64,000 bases of DNA from Desarmillaria ectypa. Its lineage: Eukaryota > Basidiomycota > Agaricomycetes > Agaricales > Physalacriaceae. The stretch lies in NCBI GenBank assembly GCA_030407005.1, contig JAUDYN010000003.1, forward strand, positions 3,038,001 through 3,102,000, written 5' to 3'. The translations under genes and the position numbers were made by a program. Shown here one piece after another: positions 52,576 through 64,000 of the stretch; positions within the stretch are counted from its first letter, which is position 1; each line of letters starts with the position of its first letter. Under the pieces are notes generated by a model. The model was not told where the DNA came from and ran no database searches. It saw only the letters and a program-made list of their open reading frames with translations.

Positions 52576-54528
52576 ATGGGCAAACGTAGACGCGTTGAAT
52601 CTGACGACGACCACTCCGAATTTTTGCAGGACGAAAGCGACGATGATTACGATTCGAACGTGAAGAAATGCAAGGCAATGACGGTACCCAAAGCCAAAAG
52701 AAAGCAGCTGGCCACAGTATCCGAGCCATCTAGTGCTGAATATTGGAACGACCACTCCAAATCTCAGCACGTCATCAGCAACGCAGATGAGATCTGTGAT
52801 GCACTCTTGCGATGGTATTCTGGTGTCCATACGACCCGTGGTATGCCGTGGCGAAAGGCATACGATCCCAATTTAGGGCGAGAGGAACGCGCGCAGAGGG
52901 CCTACGAAGTAAGGTTTCTTAACGGTCTTCGTCACATGTCAATGGATAAGTTGTAGGTACTCGTATCAGAAATCATGCTGCAACAAACCCAAGTTACCAC
53001 CGTCGTCCCGTACTACGAGTCTTGGATGTCCAGGTGAGTCCAGTCTTACGGTCGCTCAAGCCGTGACTCATTTTACAGATTCCCGACTATACATGACCTT
53101 GTATGCTACTCCTTCTTGCAAATTTAGATATATTTACGCAGTTTATGCAGGCTGCTGCTACCATTGACGATGTTAATGCCATGTGGAAGGGCCTCGGATA
53201 CTATCAACGCGCCAGTCGCCTCCTCATGGGATCTCAGATCGCCGTTGCGAAGTTCAAAGGGATGTTACCAGATAATGCGCGCGACCTGGAAGCAAAAATT
53301 CCAGGTGTTGGACGATATACCGCAGGAGCTGTCTGTTCTATTGCCTACGGAGAGCGCGTTCCTGTCGTGAGTCTCAGGATATCTGCGCGTATTAGTAATT
53401 GACGTTACACTGAAAGTTATAGGTAGATGGCAATGTGCACCGAGTGCTTAGTAGGCTTCTTGCGCTTCATGCCCCTCCTAAAGCGGCGGCCACCCTTAAG
53501 ATTCTATGGGCGGCGGCGACTGCACTGGTTCAGAGTGAGAACCAAGGTAAAGTTTTTCAGTATTTAGCTATGAACTATCGGTTAAGACTGCGTAGGCAAG
53601 GGCCAAGAATCTGATGATTCTATGGTACGCAATCGCTACCCAGGAGATATCAATCAGGCTTTAATCGAGTTGGGAAGCACGGTTTGCAGAGTTCATGCTC
53701 CCAACTGCGAGCAGTGTCCGTTAAAATCACGGTGCGCAGCATATCAGAGTGAAGTTAAGGCATGTTAATGCTTTCTTCCATGTATGCTAGTATCTGACAC
53801 TGCACAGTCAGCCCCACTGCAACAGGATATCGAGGATCTCTGTAGTTTGTGTGAGCCACGCTCCGAGCGTGGCGTGGCTGGTTATCCTATGAAGGCAGAG
53901 CGAAGCAAGCCTCGAGCGGAACTCGACCTTGTGAACGTCATTGAATGGCGCTCCAAGTCCGATCCTGAGAACAGGCAGTTCCTCCTCGTTCGTCGGCCGA
54001 GTGAAGGTTCGCATTGCTTGAAAACAGCTGTCGTCTCATACCTAACCAATCACCATGATAGGACTGCTTGCCGGATTGTATGAGTTCCCTACAGAGGCCA
54101 ATATTTCTGGAACATTGCCAGACACTCGTCTTGCAGAAATTCTTCGGGCCCAGCTCTCTTCCTTGTTACAATCGCCTATCCGGGTTCCCGAGTCCACCGG
54201 GAAGGATCAAACTGATGCATCGTGCAGAATAGTCAAAATCCAGACGGCAGGTGACGTCTCCCATGTCTTCTCCCACATCAGAAAAACATACAGGGTGCAA
54301 TGGGTTATCACCGAAGGGGGAGATGAACCACCGGAGACTGCAATGCCACAGGGGCCCCATAATGGTCGTCTAAAGGCTAAAATGTGGAAGTCTTTGGATG
54401 AAATACCTACATCAAAGTAAGTACGAGCTATCACACAGCCACGGCCTCTCTGACTCCCAATTAGCGTCGGAAAATGCACGAATAAGATATGGGACCAGGT
54501 AAAGACGTTGTGGGAGACTGCATCGTGA
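52576..54528 (+). CDS. MutY/MUTYH A/G-specific adenine DNA glycosylase
   Basis: Removes adenine mispaired with 8-oxoguanine in base-excision repair (nucleus and possibly mitochondria). ATG 52576 opens an acidic and basic head (MGKRRRVESDDDHSEF). Then come WYSGVHTTRGMPWRKAYDP, LVSEIMLQQTQVTTVVPYYESW (catalytic Glu), WKGLGYYQRASRL, KIPGVGRYTAGAVCSIAYGE (helix-hairpin-helix), VDGNVHRVLSRLLAL (catalytic Asp), and INQALIELGSTVC with a CX6CX2CX5C iron-sulfur cluster. A C-terminal NUDIX-like domain (LLVRRPSEG..GLLAGLYEFP, VSHVFSHI) reads 8-oxoG. It ends LWETAS at TGA 54526-54528. About seven introns. Its 3' end is 49 bp from the stop of the convergent F-box gene. Confidence 0.93.
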
Positions 54529-54577
54529 CCGTCATGTTAATTTGTGTCGTATCTGACCGTTGTTATCTACATCGGCC

Positions 54578-56644
54578 TTATCTGCTACTAAGACTATCTA
54601 CCGACATGCCTGTGGCTACTTGATCTAAAAATTCAACAGTTTCGTTCGCCGGAAGGGCTCTCCCCATATCCAAAACCACAACTTTTCCATCCCGTGAACT
54701 GATACACACACGTCCTGTGCCTTCATCCCAAGCAATCGTACCCATGCCTACCGTTCTTATCCGCTGCAAAATCTCGTTTGGTAGGGTAATGGATAAGTAA
54801 ACGGGGATTGGCCTCCAGGTTTCCATTGCATATCTGCGTAACAAAGGTTCTCTCACTTCTCGAAAGCCGGAAATGTAAGCCGGGTGAGGCCGTTTCTTGT
54901 TCAGATAGCGTCGCAGCTCCACGATACCCTGTGTTTGGGTGGTGTCATCGTAAACAGTCTTGTAGACTAGAGCGCGATGTATGCCAGGCAGGACGTCATA
55001 CTGTGCCTTGTCATTACGAGACTGCTGAGTGAATGAATTTCCCTCTACAGTGTAGTAGACGTCGTCAGCTCGGTCGCTCATAGGCATTATCGTATAATGA
55101 ACCAAGCCAGGTGGATTGCTCGTCTGCACAAAGATGGAGATGGGTGGAGGATCGTAATTCAAGCTCTGGAAATAGTTCGCATGGCCAGGGATGTAATCCA
55201 TGGACTGGTAGTTGTCCGATATCTGAAAAGAGGGAATAAAACCGTGAATGTCCAGGAGCCGTGTCTCGTCAGGCTCTTGATTGTGTTTGCCAAATTTGGG
55301 CATGCGATAGATCTGGGCGTAATGGTCGTTCTCAAGAGAGGTTTGAATCACCAAAAACTGGTTCTGTCTAGGGATAACGCGAAGAGCTCGGATGCGAAGG
55401 TGCTAGATACAGATATAGATTAGTATTGAAGTCATCAGGTAAGGAGAGAGATACTAACGTGCATACTGTTGGGAGTTTTGCAGACCGCTATGTGTGGCAA
55501 CGCTTCGCCTTCCGCTAGCAGGTTGGTAAAAACGACTGTGTCTGGCCCTTGAACAAATGCAACGAGAGGTACGTCGTTGATTGCAAAAAAGCCTACGTCA
55601 AATATGGGTGAGTCGCACGCATACCAATCGGTCCACGTCAACGTCAGTGGTGGTTGGCTTGTAGTCCCCTTCAACTGGTCCATTTTGATGTGAGACCATC
55701 GCCAAATATACCGGACAGATGAGTTTCCAGGGGTACAAGTATAATCGATTTCAGACAAATCAACGCTGTCGTCCAATATTAATAACAGCGGTCTTCTGCA
55801 TGTCGATCCAGACTTGGTTCTTACCTGTTATTGGTATGTCCCAGACTGTATGCTCGGTAGACATATCCAATGAATATACATGGATCGTTTTTGAAGGGCA
55901 TGAAGCTGGTTTGGAGCTGGAAAGCTCGATGGTGGAGGTTGGTAGAAGAGACAAGCCGGAAGACCATCTGGTCGGGACGATCTCCGCAGAATTCAAAGAC
56001 TGCAATAACGTGCGTCGCACCCTTCGCTGCGACAACGAGATATTTTCCTCCTGGTAGCAGCTTCATGTCGTACACCAGTGTGTCGAGGAAAATTGTGTTT
56101 GCGTGTAAAGCTCTCGTAAAGTCACATCTCCAGTTATCATCGGCCGATGATGTCTGGGCTAGCAGACGTTCAGGCTCAAAGTCTCGAGGACTGAAACTGA
56201 ACCGCTTGTCGTTAAAATAAGGAACGGGCCTTTGGAGACAATTCAAGAAGTGTTTCCAGATCGTGGACTCGTGGGTAAGGACAAAGAAGGCTCTGTTAAG
56301 CTGCGAGACAGTGAGTCGATACGGAAGTGGTATATGTCGCGAAATAAGCACACCCTGCGTAGACGGATGATATCTGCCACGGACAAGTATATAAAAATGT
56401 GGTCCACCAGAAGGTCGAAAGGCAGTCGACTTATAAAGCATTGGGGGTTCCTTCGAAAACCCAAGTTCAAACATGGAGATGAAGTCGACCAAACTCCGGG
56501 CACTTTTTCGGCCTTGGAAGGCTTTGAGGTACTTGGGGTCAGGGCCGACTCGACTGGACGGAGCCGCATAGACAGTCCTCTTCCGGTTCGCATGAGAGTG
56601 AGAGTAGAGGGAAATAGAGGTTCGATGAGAGAGATTCGCTTCAA
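54578..56644 (-). CDS. F-box domain protein, agaricomycete type
   Basis: A probable substrate adaptor of an SCF ubiquitin ligase. Near the N-terminus FISRLPFDLLVDHIFIYLSVADIIRLRRV is a clear F-box (L-P-x-D/E-L..I..YL). After a short intron come LNRAFFVLTHESTIWKHFL, RPVPYFNDKRFSFSPRDFEPERLL and a C-terminal region of about 500 residues with beta-propeller-like repeats (NTIFLDTLVYDMKLLPGGKYLVVAA, WDIPITGKNQVWIDM, FDVGFFAINDVPLVAF, IAWDEGTGRVCISSRDGKVVVLDMGRA). Stop TGA at 54578-54580. Several introns of normal size. The start at 56644 is the farthest in-frame ATG; a downstream one (MRTGRGL) is possible. The many charged residues just before the F-box may mean the first part is untranslated. Confidence 0.75.
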
Positions 56645-57019
56645 AAATGTATCGCCATTCTACTTGAGAGACCGACGCCTAGTAACCTTGTCCAATACAG
56701 GGAAGGTTCAAGTTCAACGTTTACCTTTTTGGGTCTTCACTTTGCCTGATCAAAATTCCGATCAACGCCCTTCAATCGTACCTTGTACTTTTGTACTGGT
56801 CCTTGTACTCATGATTTATACTCTTCGCACGGGCGTAGGCATAAAAGGCGCTCTCAAGTGGCCAGATGACTTCGTATATCAAGAAAGTTAGGAAATGACG
56901 TTCCGCTCCACAAAAATGGATTGAAGTTGGCATGGAAGTCCCTCATACAAAGCAGAGTTTCTGAAGAGGGAACGTAATGAATCTCATTCTGATGTAGATT
57001 GTCTTCACGGATTGTTTTG

Positions 57020-59043
57020 CTATGTCCACTTTGACTTGATGAGATCTGCCGTACGTTCCGCTATTATATACGTTGGAACCTGAGTATGACCAGCGGGAAC
57101 GAATGGCTGCGATGGTTTGAGGAGGCTCAAGATCAGTAAAGCGACAGGTAACAGTCGATTCAAATAACCTACAAAGATAGATGCGTCAACGATACGTAGC
57201 CCGGAGACACCCTTCACAAGCAAGTCTGGATCTACAGCGCCATAATCTGCGGCTTTAGGAGACATGCTGGCTGTCCCAACTGGATGAGCAGCTATGCCAG
57301 CGTTGTTTCTGACATACTGCTACAGTGCTTCGTCGGTCGTCGCCTCTGCTAATTCACCATATGGCTCCAGAACAAAGTCATCCCACGCCGACACCGACAC
57401 GAATCGCAGAGCGCTCTTTACTGCTTCTACCAACGTGAAAACGTCAAATTCACTCGATAGATAACCTGGATCGATGAGCGGGGCCCCCAAAGGGTCAGAA
57501 GAATTGTGTTTGACCGATCTACCTAGATGGTTTATGCAGTCAGATATATGGATAGGTTCGAACCCGTCTTACGCACGCGAGGCTGGGGATACAACACAGG
57601 TTGCGATACTCATGAAGTATCCGGATTCTGGGATAGTGGTAGCTGGCAAACCCCATCCATTCTACATCGCTTGACATAAGCCTGACTAGTCCTTCACATT
57701 CAAAAGCAAGCTTACTTGGATGCCCAGCTCAATATGAGGGGTGTTCAATCCAGCTGCCGGATCAGAAAACCGCTCAAAAATTGGCGAATCGTCTGGGAGA
57801 CGAGATCACATGATATGGCTCTGCAGCGTGTCCACCAATGGTCCCATCTTCGTCTTATTCCACTGAGCCACGAATCCGTTCCGGTGCGTCAGATTCCAGA
57901 GAATGTCATCCCAGGTATCCGTATTGTTGACATACCATTTGTTCCGAAATTTGGGCTGGTCAGATAAATTCTTTCCGACATCAGGAAGATCGACAATGAC
58001 CTGTACCCCAGCTTCAGAGAGTTCCGCGGCGTCACCGATCCCAGAATTGAGTAATATATGAGGTGTTCCTATTGTACCAGCTGAAAAGATTATTTCCTTA
58101 ACTGCTGTAACGTTGAAGAGGTGTGTTGATCCTACACGGGTTTTCGTCAGTTGGATGCTTGTGCGGGTAAAAGGATGTATACCCTTGGAGGTCGCAGAAA
58201 ATTCCACAACATCGAAGCTAAGCTCGGACCTGTTGCTCCGGAGAATTCTGGACACCTGTGCATTAAGCAACACGTGCAGATTTGTCCTGTTGATAAATTC
58301 CAGGCCCAGAAACGATACAGCGGAGCTACTTCCTGCCGTCATCGATCGTGGCTTGCATGTATCCTGTGGTGTGACGTAAGGACTAGAATCGCAATGTAAA
58401 TGCTAGTGTAGTGGCGCATCTAAGCCGAGGGGCACCCCGGAGTTGACATCAAGCAGAAGCGGAAATTCATCAGGGAATTCGGATGTTGTGCTCAAAACCC
58501 GTTTGTCGGTAGGGTGAGGGTAGCCCGCTAGGCTAACAGCATTCATGCCGTCCAACTTATGTATCGCTGGGTCATATTGTCCGGTAGTATTGTGATCATC
58601 AGCAGGTGGAGTCCATCTTTCATTCTGGGAAGAAGAATGTTAGCCAATGAGGATACGAACACCAATACGACAGGTGGCTGACCTTGAAGGCATATGGTTC
58701 TCCCAAAACCAGCCTAAATCTCCTGTAGAATTTGCGTAGCGGTCGTAATCCTCTAAAGAAGCGCGAGTGTATATCATCGAATCTGCAAGCCAGTGAGAAT
58801 TGAATATATATAAATTAGTAAAACACACTAATGGTCGTGCTTCCTCCAAGTACATGACCGCCTTGAGGTAACATTCAGCCTTCAAATAGGTGGGCGGCGG
58901 AATAAAAAAGTAGAGGACGTACCACCAATGACCAGAAAGTCGAACTCAGTACCACGGAATTCAGCTGCATCCTGGTATATTGCACCGTAGCAAGAAAGTG
59001 CACTCGGGAAAAGACTGTACAGTACGATTGAGCTGAGGCGCAT
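57020..59043 (-). pseudogene. GMC oxidoreductase (aryl-alcohol oxidase/pyranose dehydrogenase-like), degraded
   Basis: These secreted flavoenzymes feed hydrogen peroxide or electrons into lignocellulose breakdown. The start is clear: a signal peptide from ATG 59043 (MRLSSIVLYSLFPSALS) and FDFLVIGG, the beginning of the FAD fold. The next part expected (GGxAGxxLA..VLVIEAG) is missing: the sequence jumps to GHVLGGSTT, losing about 70 residues. Further blocks are MIYTRASLEDYDRYANSTGD, SSSAVSFLGLEFINRTNLHVLLNAQVSRI, EIIFSAGTIGTPHILLNSGIGD, NAGIAAHPVGTASMSPKAADYGAVDPDLLVKGVSGLRIVDAS (active-site HPVGT), and FVPAGHTQVPTYIIAERTADLI. A one-base insertion precedes SSSAVS. An in-frame TAG interrupts EAL*QYVRNN near 57318. 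Stop TAG at 57020-57022. Confidence 0.75.
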
Positions 59044-59763
59044 CTTGTCAACGCTCAAGATGGGTTTCGCATATCGGCGGAGACTTTAAAGCGATATCAC
59101 CTGAACAGCGAAGAAGTCAGAACATAGCCCGAGCTTGGGAATCGAAGCCCTTACAGCTATCACGGAAACAATTCGTCACGTATACTGCGGGTATTCTGAG
59201 TACGCAACCAACAAAACGATATGAGAAAATTTTCATCATGGGAGACGGAAGGTTGCGTACCTCATTTTGTAGCACAAAACGAAAACTGTCAAGGTGGATA
59301 CATTACGGTTAGAAGTAGACCCGTCATGGGTGGTTGAGAATAGAACTTCACAGTCAGAACGTTCCAAATAAGGGAGGAAGAGGATGATCAAATGATTTAG
59401 CGAGATAGACGGCGGGCCGAGTCCCTGAGCCCTTGTTGAAGAGATATTCTCGGCCACCTCGAATCAAGGCGTAACTTGACATTACGGATTCAACAAATAA
59501 AGCAGAAAATCAATCGACATAAGAGTGACACGAGATATATATCGAGAACCAGTCGTGCGAAAGCTTTGTGCATCGTTCTAGTTTACTGATTTCTTTTTCT
59601 GCCGTCAGAAGTCACGGTTAATGGACGGGACCTGGAGATTTTAGGCTATGACTCAACACACGGAGACGCATTTGATTCGACTTGTCCATTCTAATATGAT
59701 TGTTAATGGATCTGCATAAGCCAGAAGTTGAACAACGTTTCAAAACATTCAGACTGAAATCAC
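59044..59763. other. Intergenic, upstream of the GMC relic
   Basis: An open frame at 59236-59457 (minus) has no family match that I can name. The rest is AT-rich without coding signs. It may contain the promoter of the GMC relic. Confidence 0.35.
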
Positions 59764-60575
59764 TTACTCTCTAAGTGTCTCCGCTTGCATGGGATGCTCA
59801 TTATCACGTAGCATTAATGACCTGAACTTTATTGTCTCTTTCTCCTTGACATAGCTCAGCATACTCCAAGGAGTCCCCATGGTCTTGGAAACCTCGCCTT
59901 GTGCTCCTCCGCCTTCCTCAGTCGTAAACCAAACAGTAATAATGGGCATAGCTTCTTTGTAGGATTGCCGAAAGGCAGTGTCGCACTTCTGTGTTCTCTA
60001 CGGCGCGTCTTCTCTGGGGTTTTTCTCGATTTTACTGTACGCGGCCATTTGCTCGGGATTTTCATCCTCTGGTCCACCAGAGAGGAGTTGCTGCAAGTAT
60101 GAGCTGATGTCGGCAGGTTGAAGGGTGCAATGAACGTGGATGAAGTCCGTCCTTGTGTTTTCTGGCGCTGCTATGAGGTCGAGGTGGAGAATTGCGGCGA
60201 ATATGAGGTATTCCATGAGGGTGGGAACTGCAAGGGAGCGATCGGCCAGTTTGAGGGTTGTACAGTGTCCAGGTCCACAGTCAGCTTTATGCTTGCGTCA
60301 ATTGGACCTCTGGCATTCAGGAGAGCAATAACGTGTCTGATTATCATACCACAACCTAATATACCATTTCGCCTAGAAATGTATTGGGACTCACATTTTT
60401 GCAACGCGAGCATACCTTGATATCCACGCGACGCATGTTTTTTCGCAATTGTCGCAGGACACGGTAGCATTGTCCAAGTTCTCTCGACGTTCCTTCTTTG
60501 TGGGGACTGTGTCGTCGTACATGTCCTTGATCTTGGTGTCTTCGAACGGCCAGAAGGCACGGGTATCACCATTTT
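59764..60575 (-). pseudogene. MYND zinc-finger protein, probably broken
   Basis: The first half reads AFWPFEDTKIKDMYDDTVPTKKERRENLDNATVSCDNCEK. The MYND finger then continues out of frame as MRRVDIKVCSRCKN and, over an intron, TRYCSPECQRSNWRKHKADCGPG. The CxxC..CxxC..YCxxxCQ..HK..C spacing is that of MYND. The slip is one base in a run of six A (minus strand; 60438-60443). Later exons give YLIFAAILHLDLIAAPENTRTDFIHV and LQPADISSYLQQLLSGG, then a TAG (59998-60000) before AFRQSYKEAMPIITVWFTTEEGGG. The C-terminal part ends LRDNEHPMQAETLRE. No in-frame ATG is found upstream of the first block. MYND proteins are a large, variable agaricomycete family. If the A-run error is an assembly artefact, only the TAG remains against an intact gene. 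Confidence 0.6.
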
Positions 60576-61096
60576 ACCGACCAGTGGCTTGACTGTAATT
60601 TTGGTTTGTCCTTCCTCTTGCTTGCGTGAGTCAATCGTGTTTCAACGCGTTCGGGGTCGTCTTGAGATGGTGGTACGCTGGAAAAGCGACAGGGCCTGAG
60701 AAACTTCTATTTTAATCAGAGTCGGCACCGGCGGCACGATGCGGGCCAGTCGACCCTGCTTTGACTTCACTATACATCGTCCTAGGCCAAGGTTCAACAA
60801 GTCAAGCAACCCTAACCCTATGATAATCGGTCGCGTAGTCTGTTGATAGCGCCAAGTCTTATGTCATGACTGGGACCTGTCATGTCGTCGGGACCGGAGC
60901 AGGGAGATTGAGGGCGCAGTCAAGGCAATGCCGATGTGGAGGGGCGGCGGGGCGCGCCGAGTCGGCATATCAAAGCGGAGCTCAATTCAACAAAAGTACG
61001 TTCAACTCCGACAGGATGCCGCAAGCACGTGCCACTTGTTTGTCTGGCGGTTGCGCGTCGGATTCAAGGCGCTCTCCGTTCGCACTTACTCCCACT
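60576..61096. other. Intergenic/5' region of CDH1
   Basis: No independent gene is seen. A pair of CCCTAA words lies at about 60811-60824. An in-frame ATG for the next gene exists at 61016 and a longer frame opens at 60866, but their extra residues are not family-like. Confidence 0.4.
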
Positions 61097-62954
61097 ATGT
61101 CAGGGCTCAAAAATTCGCCGTTCGGCAAGCGTTTACGAGCGCAACAACCCGATGGCGACGACGAAGCTCCTCGACGAAACCGTCCTCGGTTTAATCCGAT
61201 TTTTGGCACTTCCGATTTATCTTCAACGCCTTCTTTGGATTCGAGGCCGACAACGAGCGAAAGCAGTGGCGCACCGGAATCGCCCATTGACTATCCAAGG
61301 CATTCAAGGGACTATGGTGATAGATTTGTGCCAACGCGGGACGGTGGTGATATGCGGACGTCGTACCATTTGATGGACCATGGACCGGTCACTCCTTCAA
61401 AGAAAAACAGGATAATACCTTCGGAATTGGACGCGTTGAAAGGTGCGTTGGCGTTTTCCTCAGTCTTTTTCGAGTGTTGACCCCCTTTCTGCCTGGCAGA
61501 ACAAGCCAATTATCTTTTTACCGACATTCTCCATAACGAAGTATCACCGCCATCACCCCAACGGCCTGTTTCTCCAACGCGTCAGCCAACAGCCTCCACA
61601 TCAACCCTTCCCGCAACGCCATCTCGGAAGCGCTTGTTCACGTACCATTCTCCATCTGTTTCTAACCCATCCACCCCTACCCGTCGTCTTGACTCACCTA
61701 ACGATGAAGCCTATTCTATGAGCCCAGTGCGTGCTGAGAGCCGTCATCTTCTAGAAAGCCCACGTAGAAAGCTCCGGAGTGTATGCAAAACGCCTTACCG
61801 TGTTCTGGATGCTCCAGAGCTGGCCGAAGACTTTTATCTGAACCTCGTCGATTGGTCGAGCACCAATGTTCTAGGTGTTGGCTTGGGCTCTTGTGTTTAT
61901 CTATGGACTGCCCACAATGCCGTCGTATCGAAACTTTGCGATCTTACCAACACGACTGATGTCATTAGCTCGGTCTCTTGGGTACAAAAAGTAAGGTTAT
62001 CAAATCATGACAACGAGCTTCCGTGTCTCACTGTATTTTGACAGGGATCGACACTAGCTATCGGTACACTATCTGGCCGCCTGCATATCTACGATGCTGT
62101 AGCACTCAAGCTCCTACGCACGTACCAGGAGGCGCACACACAACGGATAGGTGCCCTTGCTTGGAATGCTCATGTCCTCTCATCCGGTTCTCGAGATCGT
62201 TCGGTTCACCATCGAGATGTGCGCGAAGCCACCTTGAATCCCTTCAAGCGTTGTACGGGTCACCGGCAGGAAGTTTGTGGTTTGAAATGGAGCGCGAATG
62301 CTGGACCCATGGAAGCCAACCTTGCTAGCGGTGGTAATGACAACAAGGTGTGCATCTGGGATTTGAGAGGGTCCAAGCGAGCTTCTGCTTCGAGGAATCC
62401 GACTAACGCGGATGACTCAATGGCCGGAGATATGCCGCTATGGAAATTCCATGAACACACTGCTGCAGTCAAGGCTCTAGCGTGGGATCCTCATATTCCT
62501 GGGGTTCTTGCTACAGGTGGCGGGACTCAGGACAAGCATATCCGATTCTGGAATACGATCAATGGTACCATGTTGAATGAGCTTGATACTGGTAGCCAGG
62601 TAACATCTCTCTCCGGTTTCTCTTATATTCATCGTTTGACACTCATTCGTTCTGTTTCAGGTGTGCAACCTCATATGGTCTTTGACGTCGCATGAACTTG
62701 TGTCTACCCACGGCTTTTCATCAACCACCGCCCAGAACCAGATTTGCATATGGAAATACCCAGCCCTTAGCATGGTTGCATCGCTGACAGGGCATACCAA
62801 TCGTGTCTTGTACCTGGCCATGAGTCCGGACGGTGAAACGATTGTCACTGGCGCAGGTGACGAGACGCTGAGGTTCTGGAATGCTTTCCCCAAGAAAGAA
62901 TCTAGCAGGCCCGACGTCGACAGTGTCCTTGACTACGGCAAACTCATTCGATGA
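61097..62954 (+). CDS. CDH1: CDH1/FZR1 activator of the anaphase-promoting complex
   Basis: A WD40 activator that selects substrates for APC/C ubiquitination at mitotic exit and in G1. ATG 61097 gives MSGLKNSPFGKRLRAQQPDG. The C-box is DRFVPTR (near 61320), the APC/C binding motif shared by Cdc20 and Cdh1. After an intron come a Ser/Pro-rich linker with many SP/TP sites and RRKLRSVCKTPYRVLDAPELAEDFYLNLVDWSSTNVLGVGL (typical Cdh1), followed by seven WD repeats: DVISSVSWVQK, GSTLAIGTLSGRLHIYD, IGALAWNAHVLSSGSRD, NPFKRCTGHRQEVCGLKW, LASGGNDNKVCIWD, HTAAVKALAWDPH and HTNRVLYLAMSPDGE. The C-terminus ends KLIR, the Ile-Arg tail that docks on the APC/C. Stop TGA 62952-62954. Four or five introns. 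Full length; start choice is between 61097 and 61016. Confidence 0.92.
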
Positions 62955-64000
62955 CCACGATTCGATTTCGGTTTTCCTCGTGCTGCTCGCATTTCATTAT
63001 ATCCCCCTTCTGCAAACATTGCTTCCATCTACGTATTACACTGCATATTTCACTCTCCACGCTCACATCCATCATTGCATACCACTCCCAATCTGCACAA
63101 CTACATATACACCTCGTTCCAACAGAAAAACGATGTATTACCGATCCCATAGTCCAGGTCCTTTTAAACAGTATTCCCCTTCGTTATGCTCCTTTTCTTC
63201 TCTTGTTATGTTGTGGTTTTCTATCGGCTTGTAGGCTTAGTTTTGCGTATTATAGTTATGTCTCTTTCGCCTTTTCTTACATTAGTTGGTTCTGTACTGA
63301 AATTTCGTTGCTCCGAAGTAAGGTAAGCCAATAGTAAGGGCATACATTGTACATACCAGCTGGTCAACCAGTCCCTCCTGCAACCTGATAACAGTCGATC
63401 AAGTGTATCACCGACTATCACCGAGTTTCAAAGGGATGGGTTTGAGTCTGAGTTCCTAGTAAAATGTTTGCATGTTTGCTTATAAAAATCCCCAGCAACA
63501 ACTCAGACACAAGTACTAAAAGCCACTACTTCCGATGCTTCACACATATGCAGTGCTTCAACACATCAGATGCATTAATCCTAGAACCTCAAAGTCCAGC
63601 ATTCAAAATTCAATGAAAAAATGATTCAATATTATACTCATTCATGATTACTTCAAACTAAGGTACTTTACTTCAATTTGTTTGCTGCAACTCGAGAGAC
63701 AGCCAAATGGAAGGCCTCGTTCATAAACAGCAAAGAAAAGGAGGCCCACCCAGCCAGAGTGGCCAAAGTGGGACAGGAAAATATTTAGACGGTGCATAAG
63801 CCTGAGCCTATACAAGCCGCAGACACCCTCTGGGGACAGGGTCGCCGTGCTATGAAGGATCTCTACGGCCCACAAACCCGGTTACGTGAAGGGGCTTGTG
63901 CCATCAAGGTAAGTATGAGGTTTTCGGGTGTCGGATACTATCTTTTATATTGGCGAAGTTGTGCACGGACCACTGCTATATGAGGTCATCAAAACTCGTG
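62955..64000. other. Downstream region; possible partial exon near 63792-63909
   Basis: The first 700 bp are pyrimidine-rich and non-coding, fitting the CDH1 3' region. From 63792 a plus-strand frame reads HKPEPIQAADTLWGQGRRAMK, then about 20 codons to CAIK followed by GTAAGT, a strong donor. That pattern resembles an internal exon of a gene continuing past the window, but I do not recognise it. Confidence 0.3.

Noticed and set aside
57480..57674. Plus-strand open frame inside the GMC relic, including a GGTTCGAACC tRNA-like word
   Set aside because: It is the antisense of GMC exons and the word lacks the rest of a tRNA.
60811..60824. CCCTAACCCTA telomere-like repeat
   Set aside because: Only two units. 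A similar TTAGGGTTAGG at about 23627 lies inside the EF-hand coding region, so chance is sufficient.
60866..61096. Earlier start codons for CDH1
   Set aside because: The added sequence is Gly/Arg/Ser-rich without similarity. The KNSPFGKRLR head after 61097 looks more natural, though 61016 stays possible.

Overview
The window is nuclear DNA from a filamentous basidiomycete, almost certainly an Agaricomycete mushroom-forming fungus. Three things point there. Genes are closely packed on both strands and cut by many short introns of about 45-60 nt with GT-AG ends and CTNAC-like branch sites. The best conserved proteins read like agaricomycete orthologues. The degraded genes belong to families expanded in this class (DUF6535, HET, F-box, MYND, GMC oxidoreductase). 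There are no operons, ribosome-binding sites, CRISPR arrays or bacterial signatures. Gene models were joined by eye from family conservation and splice signals, so outer boundaries are firmer than some internal exon edges.

Layout. 1-8.2 kb: the 5' end of a membrane protein gene, an unknown four-exon gene, a broken DUF6535 gene, a COQ1-like prenyl diphosphate synthase with unusual active-site motifs, and a broken F-box-like gene. 8.6-16.1 kb: ATP synthase subunit e, an RBBP4/HAT2 WD40 histone chaperone, a SERP1/RAMP4 ER protein, a GH27 alpha-galactosidase with an N-terminal membrane anchor, and an Ies4-like nuclear protein. 16.4-23.1 kb: one large DOP1 (Dopey) gene. 23.3-32.7 kb: a secreted nucleobindin-like EF-hand protein, a full-length PDR-type ABC transporter, and mitochondrial NADH-cytochrome b5 reductase. 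33.8-40.7 kb: HOG1 MAP kinase, a small unknown gene head-to-head with THO subunit 1, and UDP-galactose 4-epimerase. 41.9-49.2 kb: a broken agaricomycete-specific gene, the Pin1/ESS1 prolyl isomerase, a membrane-anchored MOSC protein, and a ubiquitin protease with a long disordered tail. 49.8-60.6 kb: mostly accessory and decaying DNA (HET, GMC and MYND relics) around two apparently intact genes, MutY DNA glycosylase and an F-box protein. 61.1-63 kb: the APC/C activator CDH1/FZR1.

The intact genes are mainly housekeeping: ubiquinone and respiration (COQ1-like, ATP synthase e), ER and Golgi traffic (SERP1, DOP1, nucleobindin), chromatin and mRNA export (RBBP4, Ies4-like, THO1), signalling and cell cycle (HOG1, PIN1, CDH1), DNA repair (MutY) and sugar metabolism (GAL10-type epimerase, alpha-galactosidase). 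They do not form one pathway. The most distinctive features are at least six broken genes interleaved with them, several carrying stops consistent with C-to-T change at CpG; intergenic patches sharing GCCGAG and GGCTTAAG words; a GC-AG intron in HOG1; genes whose first coding exon is only the start codon; and atypical catalytic motifs in the COQ1-like protein. I did not find convincing evidence of an entirely new multi-gene system.
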